This document shows positions 35,594 to 45,919 of a stretch of DNA of 64,000 nucleotides, one piece after another. Source of the DNA: Pilimelia anulata (lineage in GTDB: Bacteria; Actinomycetota; Actinomycetes; Mycobacteriales; Micromonosporaceae); NCBI RefSeq assembly GCF_014647895.1, contig NZ_BMQB01000004.1, forward strand, positions 124,001-188,000. Direction: 5' to 3'. Numbering within the stretch: position 1 is the first letter of the stretch; each line of letters begins with the position of its first letter. A model generated the notes under the pieces. That model was not told where the DNA came from. It saw only the letters and a list, made by a program, of their open reading frames with translations, and did not search any database. The position numbers and the translations under genes were made by a program.

Positions 35594-36660
35594 GCGCGCC
35601 GACCACCCGGTACGACGCGCCGGCCGCCGCGCTCGCCGTACCGGGCAGCCTCGGCGCCGGCACCGACCCGGCGCTCGCCGTCGTCGACCACGTCGTCCGC
35701 GGCCGGCGGATCGTCGGCCGCTGCGCCGCGCCCGCCGGCCTCGTCGGGGTGGCGCTCGCGCCGGTGGACCACGCCCTGCACGTCACCGTCGAGCTGCGGC
35801 TGGACCGGGCGGCCGGCGACTGGCGCGCGTACGGCGCCGTACCCGCCGCCGACCCCGGCGCGGCCCGGGTCGGCCCCGGCGTGCCCGCCCGCCCCGGCCG
35901 GACCCCCGACGACGAGCGCCCCCGGCTGCTGCTGGTCAGCGCCACCGGCGACGTCCGGCGCGGCGTGCTGCTCGCCCGGGCCCGGCGCGGCGCGGACCAC
36001 GTCCGGGCCCGGGTCTGCTTCGTCGTACCGGCCGGCGCCGTCCCCGCCGACGGCCTGCTCGTGGTCGACCTCGCCGACGCCGCCGCCCGGCTCCCCGCCG
36101 AGGTGGCCGCCGGCTTCGCGCCCGCCGGCCCGGCCGGCGTCCGGATCGACCGCCTCGACGTCACCCCGGCGGCGCCCGTCGCGCCCACCGGCACCGGCCC
36201 GGTCGACGGCCGGACCGCGGAGTGGTCCGGCCTGGTCAGCGCCGGCGGCGCGATCGGCTCCGGCGGCGACCCGCGCATCGGCGCGGCGCACAGCCCGTAC
36301 CTGGTGGTGAACCCGGTCGCGGACACGCCGCTGACCTGCCGCATCCGCACCAGCCTCGCGCCCGACCGCCCCGCCGGCGCCGGCGCGCCGGCGCGGGTGG
36401 CCAGGGCCGTCGAGGGCGCGCTGCGCCGCGCCCTGCCGGCGCCGGCCCGCCCGGTGCCGGCGCAGGACGTCCGGCTGCGGGCGCTGGACCTGCGCACCGG
36501 CGAGCCCGTACCGGTCGACGCGGTCGCCGACGGCGCCGAGCTGGCCGTCCTGTTCCCGGCGCCGCCGGCCGGGCCGGTCCTGCTGCACACCGCGCTGTGC
36601 GGCGAGCCGCCGCGCCGGGCCCGGCTGGTGGCGGAGCTGACCGAGTGCGCGGCGCCGTGA
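35590..36660 (+). CDS. Protein of unknown function coupled to the capsule-like gene
   Basis: 356 residues, GTG at 35590 overlapping the preceding stop (GTGA). No signal peptide or membrane helix is evident. The pattern alternates short hydrophobic strands with Ala/Pro/Gly loops (HALHVTVELRLDRAAGDW, RPRLLLVSATGDVRRGVLLA, DGLLVVDLADAAARLP), suggesting a mostly beta protein. HSPYLVVNPVADTPLTCRI may be a conserved site. I do not recognise a family. Strict coupling suggests it works with the preceding protein. Confidence 0.6.
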   Translation: MSAPTTRYDAPAAALAVPGSLGAGTDPALAVVDHVVRGRRIVGRCAAPAGLVGVALAPVDHALHVTVELRLDRAAGDWRAYGAVPAADPGAARVGPGVPARPGRTPDDERPRLLLVSATGDVRRGVLLARARRGADHVRARVCFVVPAGAVPADGLLVVDLADAAARLPAEVAAGFAPAGPAGVRIDRLDVTPAAPVAPTGTGPVDGRTAEWSGLVSAGGAIGSGGDPRIGAAHSPYLVVNPVADTPLTCRIRTSLAPDRPAGAGAPARVARAVEGALRRALPAPARPVPAQDVRLRALDLRTGEPVPVDAVADGAELAVLFPAPPAGPVLLHTALCGEPPRRARLVAELTECAAP

Positions 36661-37106
36661 TGTGGTGGGCCGGGCGCGGACCCCGCCCCACCCGGCCGGC
36701 GGGCCGCCGCCGCGGCGGCGACCGCCCGGCACCCGGCCGCCCGGACCGCGGCCGCCCCGACCACCCCGGCCCCACCCCCACCTGACGCCTCCCGGTGATG
36801 TTCGACGGCACCCGCTGCGGCCGATCACGGACCCGGTCCGGTCCCGGCCGCGGCGGCGGTGGGGCGACGCGCCATCGCCGGCCGGGCTCGACCGGCGCGG
36901 GTCGGCGACGCCCGGGAGGCCGCCGGCCCGGTGCGACCAGCGCGCGGCGCCCGGCGTCCCCGGCGCCAGCACACCCTCCCGCTCCCTGCCGTCCCCGCTC
37001 CCTGCCGTCGCTCCACAGGGGACCTATTCCGGTGCACTACCCGGCTTTCGGGGTCCACCGTTCGGACCGTCCGCAACGGCCGGTTGGCCATATCGTTAGG
37101 GCTGTT
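36661..37106. other. 446-base intergenic region with a perfect palindrome
   Basis: No gene is convincing here. The first half is extremely C/G-rich and contains CGCCGCCGCGGCGGCG, a perfect 16-bp palindrome at 36705-36720. The second half falls in GC content toward 37020-37106 (ACCTATTCCGGTGCACTACC, then CATATCGTTAGGGCTGTTATG), consistent with a promoter and ribosome site for the membrane-protein gene. Confidence 0.4.
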
Positions 37107-38627
37107 ATGGCGCTCCTCGTGACGTGGGCCCGACGCTACGTCGCCGACCCCGGACCGCGCACCGCGGCCCTCGCCCGCATCGCGCTCGCCGCGTCCCTGC
37201 TCGTGGTCCTGGCCCGGCACCGGGACACCCCGCGGCTCGTCGCCGACCAGCCCGCGGACCGGTACCGCCCGGTCGGCATCGCCCGCCTGCTGGACCACGC
37301 GCTGCTCGGCCCCGCCCTGCTCACCGCGCTGCTGGCGGTCGCGGTCACGGCCACGCTCGCCCTGCTGGTCGGCTACCTGGCCCGGGCCGCCCTGCTCACC
37401 GCGTACGGCAGCGGCCTGCTGCTCGTCTCGCTGTCCTACTCGTTCGGTCTACCGTGGAGCCAGGGCGAGAGCGCCACCTTCCTCGCCGGCCTGCCGCTGC
37501 TGCTCGCCCCCGTCGGCGACGCGCTGGCGCTGGACGCCCGCCGCAGCGCCGCCCGCGGGGTGGACGCCCCGCCGCCCGGCGCCCGGTACGGGGTACCGGT
37601 CCGCGGCGCGCAGATCCTGCTGGCGCTGTACCTGCTCAACGCCGTCCACGGCCAGCTCGCCGCCGGCCCGGCCCCGCTGCTGGCCGACGCGCTGCGCCAC
37701 CTGGCCGCGCTGCGCCCGCCCGCCGCGGGCGGGCTGCCGTGGCCGGCGGCACCGGCCCCCGGCCACGCCGCCGCCGTCGCGGCGGTCGGCCTGGCCCTGC
37801 AGGCCGCGCCGTTCCTGCTGCTGCCGCTGCTGCGGTACCGGGGCGCCCGGGTCGCCGCGGCCACCGCGGTCGCGGCCGCGGCGGCGGGGCTGGCCGCCGT
37901 GCTGCCGCTGTTCGGGGCGGCGCTGCTCCCGCTCGCCCTGCTGTACCTGAGCGCGGACGGCCGCCGGGCGCCGGAGCCGCCGGTGCTGGCCGCCGGGCTG
38001 CGGCCGCTGGGCATCGCGGGGTCGGCGCGGGCGGGGTGGCGGCGCCGGCTGCCGACGGCGCGGCTGGTGGGGCTCGCGGTCCTCGGGTGCGTGGCGACGC
38101 AGGCGGCGGTGGCGTGGGCGGACGACGACGAGCGGCTCCGCGCCTACCCGTTCACCGCCGCCCCGGCCTACCCGCGCCCGCCCGCACCGACCGCCCTGCC
38201 GGCGGTCGAGCCGCCGCGGCAGGGTGCGCCGGTACCGCTCGCCGGGTGGAGGGGCAGCCGGGAACGTGGTCAGAGGGTCCAGGTGTCGCCGGCGTGCAGG
38301 AGGGCCGTGAGCCGCTCCTCCGCCGACCCCGTCACCCGGGACCGCGCCTCGTCGACCTGGTGCCGGACCGTGTCGTCGTACGTCGGCCGCGGCACGTCCC
38401 GGAACACCCCGATCGGCGTGTGCCGCAGGTCGGGCCGCGGCAGCCGGGACAGCGCGAACGCGTACGACGGGTCGACCACGTGCGCGTCGTGCGCGACGAT
38501 CTCGTCCGGCTGCACCGCGCCGGTCGGCCGGACCTCCAGCCCGAAGCCGCCGCCGGTGCGGGCCACGCACCACTGGCCCTCGGCGCCGAACGTCATCGGC
38601 TGCCCGTGCTCGAGCCGCAGCAGGTAG
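37107..38627 (+). CDS. Multi-pass membrane protein (HTTM/DoxX-like), 3' end antisense to korB
   Basis: 506 residues as an open frame. Residues 1-345 contain about 8-9 membrane segments (IALAASLLVVLARHRD, LLTALLAVAVTATLALLVGY, GAQILLALYLLNAVHG) with SYSFGLPWSQGE between helices, loosely like HTTM/vitamin-K-carboxylase-type membrane proteins. The last about 120 residues (after 38270) lie opposite the 3' end of korB and are Ser/Arg/Cys-rich and low-complexity. They are probably read-through of a shadow frame after loss of an earlier stop. ATG 37107 has AGGG upstream. Function unknown. Confidence 0.6.
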   Translation: MALLVTWARRYVADPGPRTAALARIALAASLLVVLARHRDTPRLVADQPADRYRPVGIARLLDHALLGPALLTALLAVAVTATLALLVGYLARAALLTAYGSGLLLVSLSYSFGLPWSQGESATFLAGLPLLLAPVGDALALDARRSAARGVDAPPPGARYGVPVRGAQILLALYLLNAVHGQLAAGPAPLLADALRHLAALRPPAAGGLPWPAAPAPGHAAAVAAVGLALQAAPFLLLPLLRYRGARVAAATAVAAAAAGLAAVLPLFGAALLPLALLYLSADGRRAPEPPVLAAGLRPLGIAGSARAGWRRRLPTARLVGLAVLGCVATQAAVAWADDDERLRAYPFTAAPAYPRPPAPTALPAVEPPRQGAPVPLAGWRGSRERGQRVQVSPACRRAVSRSSADPVTRDRASSTWCRTVSSYVGRGTSRNTPIGVCRRSGRGSRDSANAYDGSTTCASCATISSGCTAPVGRTSSPKPPPVRATHHWPSAPNVIGCPCSSRSR

Positions 38628-39314
38628 TCGTCCCTGGTGTCGGCGTCCTTGAGCGGCTCGAACGCCCCGTCGTTGAAGATGTTGCAGTTCTGGTAGATCT
38701 CGACGAACGCCGAGCCGGGGTGCCCGGCGGCCGCGCGCAGCACGGATTGCAGGTGCTTGCGGTCGGAGTCGATCGTCCGGGCGACGAAGGTGGCCTCCGC
38801 CCCGAGCGCCAGCGACACCGGGTTGAACGGGGCGTCCGCCGAGCCGGCCGGCGTCGACTTGGTGATCTTCCCGGACTCGGACGTGGGGGAGTACTGCCCC
38901 TTGGTCAGCCCGTAGATCCGGTTGTTGAACAGCAGGATCTTGAGGTTGACGTTGCGCCGCAGCGCGTGGATCAGGTGGTTGCCGCCGATCGACAGCGCGT
39001 CCCCGTCGCCGGTGATCACCCACACGGACAGGTCCGGCCGGGTCACCGACAGGCCGGTGGCGATGGCGGGGGCGCGGCCGTGGATGGAGTGCATGCCGTA
39101 CGTGTTGAGGTAGTACGGGAACCGGGATGAGCAGCCGATGCCGGAGAGGAAGACGATGTTCTCCCGCGGGATGCCCAGTTCGGGGAGGAAGCCCTGGACG
39201 GCGGCGAGGATGGCGTAGTCCCCGCAGCCGGGGCACCAGCGCACCTCCTGGTCCGACTTGAAGTCCTTCATGGTCAGCTTCACCGGTACCGCGCCGTTGC
39301 GCGCGCCGTTCAGC

Positions 39315-39322
<8 letters not shown>
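38270..39322 (-). CDS. korB: 2-oxoacid:ferredoxin oxidoreductase, beta subunit (KorB)
   Basis: 350 residues, thiamine-diphosphate subunit. VRWCPGCGDYAILAAVQGF and SGIGCSSRFPYY give [4Fe-4S] cysteines together with NCNIFND. ITGDGDALSIGGNHLIHALR ending near ILLFNNRIYG is the ThDP/Mg site (GDGD...NN). With KorA it oxidises 2-oxoglutarate to succinyl-CoA, reducing ferredoxin, as in Mycobacterium and Streptomyces. GTG 39322 overlaps the end of korA by 8 bases. The 3' end lies opposite the extended frame of the membrane-protein gene. Confidence 0.95.
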
Positions 39323-41198
<1,876 letters not shown>

Positions 41199-41459
41199 CG
41201 GGTCGCTCCTCCTGCTCGCCTGGCCGGTCCGCCGCGCCGCGGACGGGCTGCGCGTGCGCGGGCTGATAAGGCAAGCCTACGTCGCCCCCGCCCGCCCCGG
41301 CCGGGCCGGGTGCCGGGGGTCACGCCCCCGGCGGGCAGCCGAAATGAGATTCGTCACTGTCGCGGTAGCCCGATTAGGGGTGGATTGCCCCTTGCGGTGG
41401 TGTGGTCGGCTGGGGGGTGGACGCTCCGATGTGGAGACCACCCGCACGGAAGGACCCAT

Positions 41460-43127
41460 ATGCGAACCGCATCCGTCATCGCCGGGGTGGCTGCCGCCGC
41501 CCTGGCCCTCGGCACGCTCGGCGCCCCGGTCGCCGCCGCGCCCCCGCCGGCCGCCCCGCGCCACGACACGACCAGCCCGGAGGAGGCGCGCCGGGTCGAC
41601 GGCGTGGCCACCCCGCGGCTGTACTGGAAGAAGTGCCGGGAGAACTTCGAGTGCGCCGAGGCGGCGCTCCCGCTCGACTACGACCGCCCCCGCGGCGGCC
41701 TGATCAAGATCGGCCTGCTCCGCGCCCGGGCCACCGACCCGGCCAACCGGATCGGCTCCCTGCTGTTCAACCCCGGCGGGCCCGGCGGCTCCGGCATGGA
41801 CGTCGTCGAGGGCCTGGCCGACGCCGTACCGGACCTGCGCGCCCGGTTCGACCTGATCGGCTTCGACCCGCGCGGCATCGGCGAGAGCGACGTGCTGCGC
41901 TGCCTGCCCGAGGACGCCGAGCGGGAGCGGCTGCTCACCGCGTACTACTCGGTCAGCGCCCCGCTCACCGCCGCCCAGCGGCGCACCCGGCTGGACGCCG
42001 CGCGGACCATCGGCCGGGCCTGCGGCAAGGCCGGCAAGCGGACCGCCGCCGCCATGCACACCGCCCAGGTGGCCCGGGACATGGACGTCCTGCGCCGCGC
42101 CCTCGGCGACGCCAAGCTCAACTACCTGGGCTTCTCGTACGGCTCGATCCTCGGCCAGTACTACGCCAACCTGTTCCCCGACCGGTTCCGCGCCCTGGTC
42201 ATCGACGGCGTGGTCGACGCGCGCGAGTGGGTCGGCACGCCCGCCTCGGCCGGGCGGCCGGTGTTCGACCGGATCGGCTCGGCGGCCGCCTCGCACGAGG
42301 CGCTCACCGAGTACCTGCGCCGGTGCGCCGCCGCCGGGGCCCGCTGCCGGCTCGCCGCCACCGGCGACCCGGTCGGCACGTACGACGACATCGCCGGGCG
42401 GCTGCACCGCGAGCCCGTGGTGATCGACAAGGTGCCGCACGGGTACCAGGACCTCGTCCTGTTCACCGCCCGGCTCACCTACAGCCCGTACGGCATGTCG
42501 CTGCTCGACCGGTACCTGGCCGACCTGTACGTCCTCACCCGGCCGGGCGACCCCGCCGCGCAGGAGCGGGCGCGCAGGTCGCTGGGCGAGCTGTTCGCCG
42601 AGCAGAACCCGCCGCAGCCGCCGGCCAGCAGCGTCGGCGTCGAGGCGACGTACGGGGTCATGTGCGGCGACGCCGACAACACCAGCCGGCTGCGCGACTG
42701 GCCGGAGCTGGCCGACGCCGCGGCGGCCCGGGCCGGGCACCTCGGCCGGTTCCGCGCCAACCAGGACGACATCTGCGCCGCCGACGCGTGGACGGCTCCC
42801 GCCCACGACCGGTACACCGGCCCGTTCAACCGGCGCACGGCCGCGCCGGTGCTGGTCTCCGGCAACCGCTGGGACCCGGCGACCGCGTACCGCAACGCCC
42901 GGACCGTGCACGACCAGCTCCCCGGCAGCCTGCTGCTGGAGACCGACAGCTGGGGCCACCTGGCGTACCCGTCCTCGGTGTGCGCCGTCCGGGCGATCGA
43001 CGCGTACCTGCTGACCGGCGCGAAGCCGCCGGCCGCGGGCTGCGCGGACGGCTGGCAGCCGTTCGGCACCGACAAGGCCGCCCCGGCCCGGCCGCTGCTG
43101 CCGGTGCCGCCGCTCCCGACGCTCTGA
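41460..43127 (+). CDS. Secreted alpha/beta hydrolase, tripeptidyl-aminopeptidase-like
   Basis: 555 residues. A signal peptide (about 1-28, LGAPVAAAPP) precedes an S33-type hydrolase: LLFNPGGPGGSGMDVVEGLA is the oxyanion region, DLIGFDPRGIGESDVLRC follows, the nucleophile is in YLGFSYGSILGQYYANLFPD, the Asp in LVSGNRWDPATAY and the His in ETDSWGHLAYPSSVC. A TAP-like C-terminal domain is present. Members release N-terminal tripeptides or deblock peptides outside the cell. AAGGA is 5 bases before ATG. Six or more cysteines probably form disulfides. Confidence 0.92.
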   Translation: MRTASVIAGVAAAALALGTLGAPVAAAPPPAAPRHDTTSPEEARRVDGVATPRLYWKKCRENFECAEAALPLDYDRPRGGLIKIGLLRARATDPANRIGSLLFNPGGPGGSGMDVVEGLADAVPDLRARFDLIGFDPRGIGESDVLRCLPEDAERERLLTAYYSVSAPLTAAQRRTRLDAARTIGRACGKAGKRTAAAMHTAQVARDMDVLRRALGDAKLNYLGFSYGSILGQYYANLFPDRFRALVIDGVVDAREWVGTPASAGRPVFDRIGSAAASHEALTEYLRRCAAAGARCRLAATGDPVGTYDDIAGRLHREPVVIDKVPHGYQDLVLFTARLTYSPYGMSLLDRYLADLYVLTRPGDPAAQERARRSLGELFAEQNPPQPPASSVGVEATYGVMCGDADNTSRLRDWPELADAAAARAGHLGRFRANQDDICAADAWTAPAHDRYTGPFNRRTAAPVLVSGNRWDPATAYRNARTVHDQLPGSLLLETDSWGHLAYPSSVCAVRAIDAYLLTGAKPPAAGCADGWQPFGTDKAAPARPLLPVPPLPTL

Positions 43128-43188
43128 CCGGACCGCCCCGGGCGCGGACCACGGCGCCCGGGGCACCGGCGGCGGCTAGGCTGCGGGG

Positions 43189-43563
43189 GTGACGTACCTC
43201 GGCTCGTACGCGACGCTCGGCCTGCTGCTGGCCGTCGGCGCGCTGGCGTTCCCCGGCGCGTTCGCGCTGAACCGGGCGCTGCGCCCGGCCCGCCCGGCCG
43301 AGCCGCCGGGCAAGCGGGCGCCGTACGAGTGCGGGCTGGACCCGGCCGGCGGCGACTGGGTACACGCCCGGATCCGCTACTACGTCTACGCCTACCTGTA
43401 CGTGCTGTTCGCCGTCGAGAGCGTCTTCCTGTTCCCCTGGGCGGTCGTGTTCGACCGGCCCGGCTTCGGACTGACCGCGGTCGCCGAGATGGGCGCGTTC
43501 GTGGCGGTCCTCGCCCTCGGCCTCGCGTACGCCTGGCGCAAGGGCGTCCTGCGCTGGACCTGA
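43189..43563 (+). CDS. nuoA: NADH-quinone oxidoreductase subunit A (isolated)
   Basis: 124 residues with three membrane helices. KRAPYECGLDPAGGDW and RIRYYVYAYLYVLFAVES then VFLFPWAVVFDR are NuoA signatures. The usual F-D-V-E in helix 2 is F-A-V-E, losing one of two conserved acidic residues. NuoA helps form the quinone/proton-channel junction of complex I. No nuoB-N gene follows; the next gene is convergent. In Streptomyces a second partial nuo cluster lies near korAB, so this may be its remnant, or it may assemble with subunits encoded elsewhere. GTG start. Confidence 0.88.
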   Translation: MTYLGSYATLGLLLAVGALAFPGAFALNRALRPARPAEPPGKRAPYECGLDPAGGDWVHARIRYYVYAYLYVLFAVESVFLFPWAVVFDRPGFGLTAVAEMGAFVAVLALGLAYAWRKGVLRWT

Positions 43564-43568
43564 ACCGG

Positions 43569-43601
43569 CCGCGGCGCCGACCCGATCGGTCGGCGCCGCG
43601 G
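43569..43601. terminator. Strong bidirectional terminator between nuoA and the first fascin-like gene
   Basis: CCGCGGCGCCGACC (43569-43582) pairs perfectly over 14 bp with 43588-43601, loop CGATC. It sits between the convergent stops at 43563 and 43637. Confidence 0.85.
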
Positions 43602-43636
43602 CGCGGATCAGCTCGCGGCCGCGGGCGGCCGGGCCG

Positions 43637-44242
43637 TCAGCGCTTCCAGAGCACGAAGCGCTCGCCGGAGGCCGGTTCCGTCCGGCCGGCCCGGACCACC
43701 TCGTCGTCGGCGCCCGGGTAGTTGCGCTCGACCGTCACCCACCGGTCCACGTACGTCGACCGCAGGCTGAACACCGGCTTGTCCCCGCCCGGCGTGGTCG
43801 CCTCCATGTCGGTGCTCGCCGACAGCGCGTCCGCGCGGGCGCGCAGCAGGCCGTGCAGCCGGCCGGCGTACTTCTCGACCTGGATGAACTTGCGCACCCG
43901 CTGCGACCGCAGGTACACCTGCACGCCGTCGTCGCCGCCGCCCAGCACGCACAGCTCGAACAGCTCGTTCTTCGCCGGCGCCGAGCCGGTGGCGCGCAGC
44001 AGGTTGCGCCGGTCGCTGGTGCCGGACGTGTCCACAGTGAGGTACTGCCCCGACCGCTCGTGCTGGATGGCCAGGTTCTTGAAGCACTCCTTGCGCGCGG
44101 CGAGCGCCCGGTTCGAGCCCGGGTCGAACCGGGTCCAGCCGGCGGGGTCGGCCGCGGCCGCGGGTGCGGCGACGGCGACCGTACCGACGGCGGCCGCTGC
44201 GGCCGCGACCGCCGAGGCCGCGATGCGTCTGGCAAACACCAT
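43637..44242 (-). CDS. Secreted fascin-like beta-trefoil protein, paralogue 1
   Basis: 201 residues. A signal peptide (about 1-31) is followed by a 170-residue domain with three subrepeats, each built as strand-x-(F/Y/W)-(L/I/V)-x-V: LAIQHERSGQYLTVDTSG, VYLRSQRVRKFIQVEKYAG and SLRSTYVDRWVTVERNYPG. This is the layout of a fascin-type beta-trefoil. Cys53 (KECFKN) and Cys98 (FELCVL) are shared with paralogue 2 at identical positions and may pair. GGAGG is 6 bases before ATG. No enzymatic motif; binding to actin-like, glycan or matrix partners is only a possibility. It is the last of four adjacent paralogues read leftward. Confidence 0.75.
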   Translation of the reverse strand: MVFARRIAASAVAAAAAAVGTVAVAAPAAAADPAGWTRFDPGSNRALAARKECFKNLAIQHERSGQYLTVDTSGTSDRRNLLRATGSAPAKNELFELCVLGGGDDGVQVYLRSQRVRKFIQVEKYAGRLHGLLRARADALSASTDMEATTPGGDKPVFSLRSTYVDRWVTVERNYPGADDEVVRAGRTEPASGERFVLWKR

Positions 44243-44321
44243 GATGTCCTCCGAGGGGTGGTGGATTGCGTCGGGCGTCAGCTACCCCAGCGCGCCGGAG
44301 GCGAACCACCCGCGGTGTGAA

Positions 44322-44362
44322 CGATGCGGGGCGGCGGCCGGATCGGCCGCCGCCCCGCATCG
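44322..44362 (-). terminator. Very strong terminator after fascin-like paralogue 2
   Basis: A perfect 19-bp stem (44322-44340 with 44344-44362) closes on a 3-base loop GAT, 12 bases past the stop of paralogue 2 and 79 bases before the start of paralogue 1. It isolates the two genes. Confidence 0.88.
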
Positions 44363-44373
44363 GGGTCGCTCGC

Positions 44374-44991
44374 TCAGCCGCCGAACGCCCAGAGGACGAA
44401 GTTCTCGCCCGTCGCGGCGGCCGGCCGGCCGGCCCGGACCAGCTCGTCGTCGGTGCCCGGGTAGTTGCGCTCCACGGTCACCCACTTGTCGTTGTACGTC
44501 GACCGGAACCGGAACACGGCTTCGGTCTCGGCGACCACCACGGCGTCGAAGTCGGTGCTCGCCGCCAGGGTCGAGGCCCGGCCGCGCAGGGCGCCGTCGC
44601 GCCGGCCCGCCACCTTGTCCACCTGGACGAACTGGCGGACCTTCTGCGAGCGCAGGTACACCTGCGCGGTCTCCTCGTCGCTGCCCGGCCCGAGGATGCA
44701 CAGCTCGAACAGCTCGCCCTTGGCGGCCTTGGCGCCGGTGGCGCGCACCGTGTTGCGGGTGGCGCTCGGGCCGGTGGCGTGCACCTCCAGGAACTTCTTC
44801 GAGCTCTGGTGCTGGATGGCCAGGTCCTTGAAGCACTCCTTCTCGGCGATCAGCTTCCCGACCGTCCCGATCCGCACCCGGCTGAAACCGGCGGTGGCCG
44901 GGTCGGCCGCGGCGGCCGGTACGGCGGCGCCGAGGGTGAGCGCACCGGCGGTGAGGGCGAGGGCGGACGCCGCAACGCGCTGGACAGTCAC
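44374..44991 (-). CDS. Secreted fascin-like beta-trefoil protein, paralogue 2
   Basis: 205 residues; signal peptide about 1-29. Three subrepeats: LAIQHQSSKKFLEVHATG, VYLRSQKVRQFVQVDKVAG and RFRSTYNDKWVTVERNYPG, with the terminal DDELVRAGR and GENFVLWAF. Cys53 and Cys98 match paralogue 1, its closest relative. GTG 44991 is chosen because TGGAGT lies just upstream, a ribosome-site context shared with paralogues 3 and 4. Function unknown; extracellular. Confidence 0.75.
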   Translation of the reverse strand: MTVQRVAASALALTAGALTLGAAVPAAAADPATAGFSRVRIGTVGKLIAEKECFKDLAIQHQSSKKFLEVHATGPSATRNTVRATGAKAAKGELFELCILGPGSDEETAQVYLRSQKVRQFVQVDKVAGRRDGALRGRASTLAASTDFDAVVVAETEAVFRFRSTYNDKWVTVERNYPGTDDELVRAGRPAAATGENFVLWAFGG

Positions 44992-45066
44992 GATGTGAAC
45001 TCCAATGGGGACGCTGAGGGATGGACCCGGTGGGTGTCGGCACCCGCCGACCCCCACTCAATCAGC

Positions 45067-45090
45067 GCCGGATGACCCTGTCCATCCGGC
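45067..45090 (-). terminator. Hairpin after fascin-like paralogue 3
   Basis: GCCGGATG (45067-45074) and CATCCGGC (45083-45090) form an 8-bp stem with an 8-base loop between paralogue 3 and paralogue 2. Confidence 0.55.
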
Positions 45091-45116
45091 TTGCCCGGTC
45101 CGGGCCCGGGCGGCGG

Positions 45117-45800
45117 TCAGCGGTCCGCGGTGTACACGGTGAACAGCTCGCCCGCGCCGCGCGCGTCCCGGCCGGCGCGGGCCATCTCGTCGTCGCCGCC
45201 GGGGTAGTTCCGCTCGACGGTGACGAACCGGTTGTTGGCGTTCGCCCGCAGGTACACCCGGCCCTTCCCCTGCAGGTAGAGCAGGAACTGGGTGTTCGCC
45301 GACAGCGCGGCCGCACCCGCCCGGACCATGCCGGCGCGGCGGCCGGGCAGCTCCGGCTCGGCGCTGACGAACCGGCGGGCGGCGGCGGACCGCAGGTACG
45401 CCCGCAGCGTGCCCGGGTCCTTGGCGCTGGTGATGCAAATCTCGAAATGCTGCTTCGGCCCGGGGTCGGCGACGGTGGCCCGCAGCATCCCCTTCGCCGG
45501 GCCGGGGTAGCCGGTCTCGACGGCGAGGTAGCGCTTCGTCCGGTCGTGCTCGATGATCAGGCCCTTCGTGCAGGTCGGGCCGTCGGCGCGCGCGGCGCCG
45601 GGCGTCCACGGGGTGCGCGCGGCCGCGCCACGCGCCGCTCGGGCGGCGGCGCTGGCCGGCGCGAGCCGGGCGTCGGCCGCGGCGGTCGTGGTGGCGCGCG
45701 CGGGGTCGGCGGGGGGCGGGGCGGCGGTGGCGGGGACGGTCGCGGCGAGCACGACGAGTGCGGCGCCGGCGGCGACGGCCGCGCGGTGAGGGGTCGGCAC
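45117..45800 (-). CDS. Secreted fascin-like beta-trefoil protein, paralogue 3
   Basis: 227 residues. A signal peptide (to about ATVPATA) precedes an Ala/Arg-rich spacer of about 45 residues, then the trefoil: GLIIEHDRTKRYLAVETGYP, AYLRSAAARRFVSAEPELPG and YLRANANNRFVTVERNYPGG, ending GELFTVYTADR. The first conserved Cys is in PTCTKGL and the second in FEICITS. GTG 45800 follows TGGAGT by 8 bases. The spacer sets it apart from paralogues 1 and 2 and may extend it from the cell surface. Function unknown. Confidence 0.75.
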   Translation of the reverse strand: MPTPHRAAVAAGAALVVLAATVPATAAPPPADPARATTTAAADARLAPASAAARAARGAAARTPWTPGAARADGPTCTKGLIIEHDRTKRYLAVETGYPGPAKGMLRATVADPGPKQHFEICITSAKDPGTLRAYLRSAAARRFVSAEPELPGRRAGMVRAGAAALSANTQFLLYLQGKGRVYLRANANNRFVTVERNYPGGDDEMARAGRDARGAGELFTVYTADR

Positions 45801-45865
45801 GGTCCGGACTCCAATCTGGGGGACGCGGCGACCGTACCCCTGCCGCACCCGGCAGGACCAGCGCC

Positions 45866-45905
45866 GACGCCGGGCCGGCGGGGAAACCCCCACCGGCCCG
45901 GCGTC
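45866..45905 (-). terminator. Hairpin after fascin-like paralogue 4
   Basis: GACGCCGGGCCGG (45866-45878) pairs perfectly with 45893-45905. Inside the 14-base interior, GGGG and CCCC can pair further around AAA. It lies 14 bases past the stop of paralogue 4. Confidence 0.8.
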
Positions 45906-45919
45906 CCCCGCAATCGGAC

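Noticed and set aside
36662..37099. Possible 145-residue gene in the 446-base gap upstream of the membrane protein
   Set aside because: Arg/Pro-rich composition without a ribosome site or family pattern; the palindrome and promoter-like drop in GC explain the region better.
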